In this document: positions 5,824 through 7,123 of the stretch, piece by piece
Position numbering within the stretch: the stretch's first letter is position 1
How the letters are laid out: each line of letters opens with the position of its first letter
Source: Gammaproteobacteria bacterium
GTDB taxonomy: Bacteria > Pseudomonadota > Gammaproteobacteria > UBA6429 > Thiohalophilaceae
DNA length: 7,123 bases
Assembly (NCBI GenBank): GCA_024641445.1
Contig: JAHEDA010000128.1
Span: 1-7,123, forward strand
Direction: 5' to 3'
Translations under genes and position numbers: made by a program
Notes under the pieces: generated by a model
Told to the model about the DNA's origin: nothing
What the model saw: only the letters and a program-made list of their open reading frames with translations
Database searches by the model: none

Positions 5824-7121
5824 GTCGCAAGATAGAGACTGATAACGATCAGCCCTGCAATGACATAGCTGGGTGTATCTCGCAGGGCGAAGACCACCGG
5901 GTCCTCATGCATCTCGCCACGCTTGGTCAGTAACCAGATCCGGCTGATCCAATACAACAGGGTAATGGAGATGATCCACAACCAATCGGGTTTGGAATAG
6001 AGTTGATCGACGCGCAGGTCGTGGATATACAGGACCGAGACCAGTACAGCCATATATCCAGCGTTAATACCAAACAGACTCACGGTGTAAAGGTCCTCAA
6101 CCGTGTATCCGCGTGCACCTTTCTTGCCGGCCTTCTGCACATTGTGGAGTTCTGAATAACGCTTCGCGAGTGCCAGACTCAGGAATAGAAACATCGAAAA
6201 GGCCAGTAACCAGTATGACAGCGGTACTGCCACCGCGACACCGCCAGCGACTATTCGGACGGTATAGAGACTGGTAAGGGTAAGGACGTCCAGCAAGACC
6301 ATGGGCTTAATCCAGAAGGAATAGGCGGTGGTGAGTCCAAGGTAGCCGAGCAGTACCAGCACAAAGGTCAGATTAACCTGCATCGCCAACACAAACGACA
6401 GGGTGAGGAGTAGCGGAATGAGCAACAGGCCCGCTGGGATCGAGAGTGTCCCGGCGGCGAGGGGACGTCGGTGTTTGCTGCGGTGGCGCCGATCGTCATC
6501 GAGGTCAACCATGTCGTTTAATAAATAAATTGCGGAGGCACTGCATCCAAAGGCCAAAAAGGCCAGAAAGGCCTGCGACAATTTACCAAGATCACCCACG
6601 GCGTGGGCGAGGAGCAGGGGGGCAAAGATCAGTGCGTTTTTTGCCCACTGGTGCAGTCGCAAGGCCTTGATCAGCGTCGTAATCATGCCTGGGTCCTCTG
6701 CGCGTAATTGTGAGGGACTGACCAGCTCATAACCATCCTGACCAAATTGTTGGTCGAGGAGTGTGCGTGGATCATGCTGGTAGACAAGTATCTCCTGTAA
6801 TCCATCACAACTCGCCGAAATGGCCTTGGCGAGGGGTTTCTCATCTTCGGTGACGAGCAGATACACCTTGGGGTGTGCGGAGTTGGGGTGTAGCCAGTCA
6901 CGACGATAAGGCAGGGCGCGCGCATCGAGTGTGATGCGTTCACGCAACTGTCTTGCCAAATTCGGCCGCCCACCCTGCATAACCCAGCCCAATACACTGA
7001 ATAGACTAAGGGGGTTAGCAAGGACCAGTCGCAACAGGCGTTCCCACAATAGGCTGCCACGCAAGAGGTGGTTTTCCAGGGGAAGGCAGAGGGCTAGGGG
7101 CTTAGTGCTTGTCATGGGCAT
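5820..7121 (-). CDS. UbiA-family polyprenyl-phosphate phosphoribosyltransferase with degenerate N-terminal HAD-like domain
   Basis: This 433-residue fusion has two parts. Residues 8-145 align by eye with the HAD-like domain often fused to UbiA enzymes (LLWE at 24-27, ARALPY at 67-72), but the catalytic DxDGT is replaced by PLENH (14-18) and the later Lys and GDxxxD motifs are not recognisable, so it should be inactive. Residues 147-433 form a UbiA prenyltransferase: LRLHQWAKN (154-162), the magnesium/diphosphate motif NDMVDLDDD (202-210, pattern NDxxDxxxD), YSFWIKPMVLLD (267-278) and TVRIVAGG (287-294), with about eight or nine membrane helices. The WxKN motif and the neighbours point to the Rv3806c type, which moves 5-phosphoribose from PRPP to a polyprenyl phosphate at the inner membrane. 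It overlaps the next gene by four bases (ATGA). ATG at 7121 or 7115 gives a natural HAD start, but only two bases of upstream sequence are visible, so extension beyond the window cannot be excluded. It is the first visible gene of the operon. Confidence 0.9.
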   Translation of the reverse strand: MPMTSTKPLALCLPLENHLLRGSLLWERLLRLVLANPLSLFSVLGWVMQGGRPNLARQLRERITLDARALPYRRDWLHPNSAHPKVYLLVTEDEKPLAKAISASCDGLQEILVYQHDPRTLLDQQFGQDGYELVSPSQLRAEDPGMITTLIKALRLHQWAKNALIFAPLLLAHAVGDLGKLSQAFLAFLAFGCSASAIYLLNDMVDLDDDRRHRSKHRRPLAAGTLSIPAGLLLIPLLLTLSFVLAMQVNLTFVLVLLGYLGLTTAYSFWIKPMVLLDVLTLTSLYTVRIVAGGVAVAVPLSYWLLAFSMFLFLSLALAKRYSELHNVQKAGKKGARGYTVEDLYTVSLFGINAGYMAVLVSVLYIHDLRVDQLYSKPDWLWIISITLLYWISRIWLLTKRGEMHEDPVVFALRDTPSYVIAGLIVISLYLAT

Positions 7122-7123
7122 TT

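Overview
The window looks like the chromosome of a Gram-negative, probably gammaproteobacterial, organism. The signs are a class II fructose-bisphosphate aldolase of the Calvin-cycle type, a seven-helix membrane GGDEF protein, and a ZapE/AFG1-type cell-division ATPase with the typical proteobacterial N-terminus. The aldolase type hints at, but does not prove, an autotrophic or mixotrophic lineage.

Layout. Positions 1-543 (+) hold the C-terminal half of the aldolase, closed by a clear intrinsic terminator at 565-590. A leader of about 290 bases follows. It contains a short direct repeat, a perfect hairpin, a good sigma70-like promoter (751-780) and a spaced inverted repeat that brackets that promoter. 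It feeds a membrane diguanylate cyclase (840-2015, +). A 175-base spacer separates this gene from a convergent minus-strand block that fills the rest of the window.

Read in its own direction, the minus-strand block runs: pseudo-HAD/UbiA prenyltransferase fusion (7121-5820), DprE1-like FAD oxidase (5823-4507), DprE2-like SDR reductase (4501-3764), GtrA-family membrane protein (3762-3355), then zapE (3267-2191). The first four genes overlap or nearly touch (4-nt overlap, 5-nt gap, 1-nt gap) and clearly form one operon. They match the parts of the mycobacterial route to lipid-linked D-arabinofuranose: phosphoribosyl transfer from PRPP to a polyprenyl phosphate (Rv3806c type), 2'-oxidation (DprE1, Rv3790), 2'-reduction (DprE2, Rv3791) and a GtrA protein (Rv3789 type). 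The likely product is polyprenyl-phospho-arabinofuranose, an arabinosyl donor for a cell-surface glycan or protein.

The most interesting points are three. The HAD-like domain fused to UbiA has lost its catalytic aspartates. The DprE1-like enzyme has alanine where benzothiazinone drugs attack a cysteine in Mycobacterium, while the catalytic lysine is kept. Neither the expected 5'-phosphatase nor an arabinosyltransferase is in the window. No RNA genes, insertion sequences, CRISPR arrays or attachment sites were seen.
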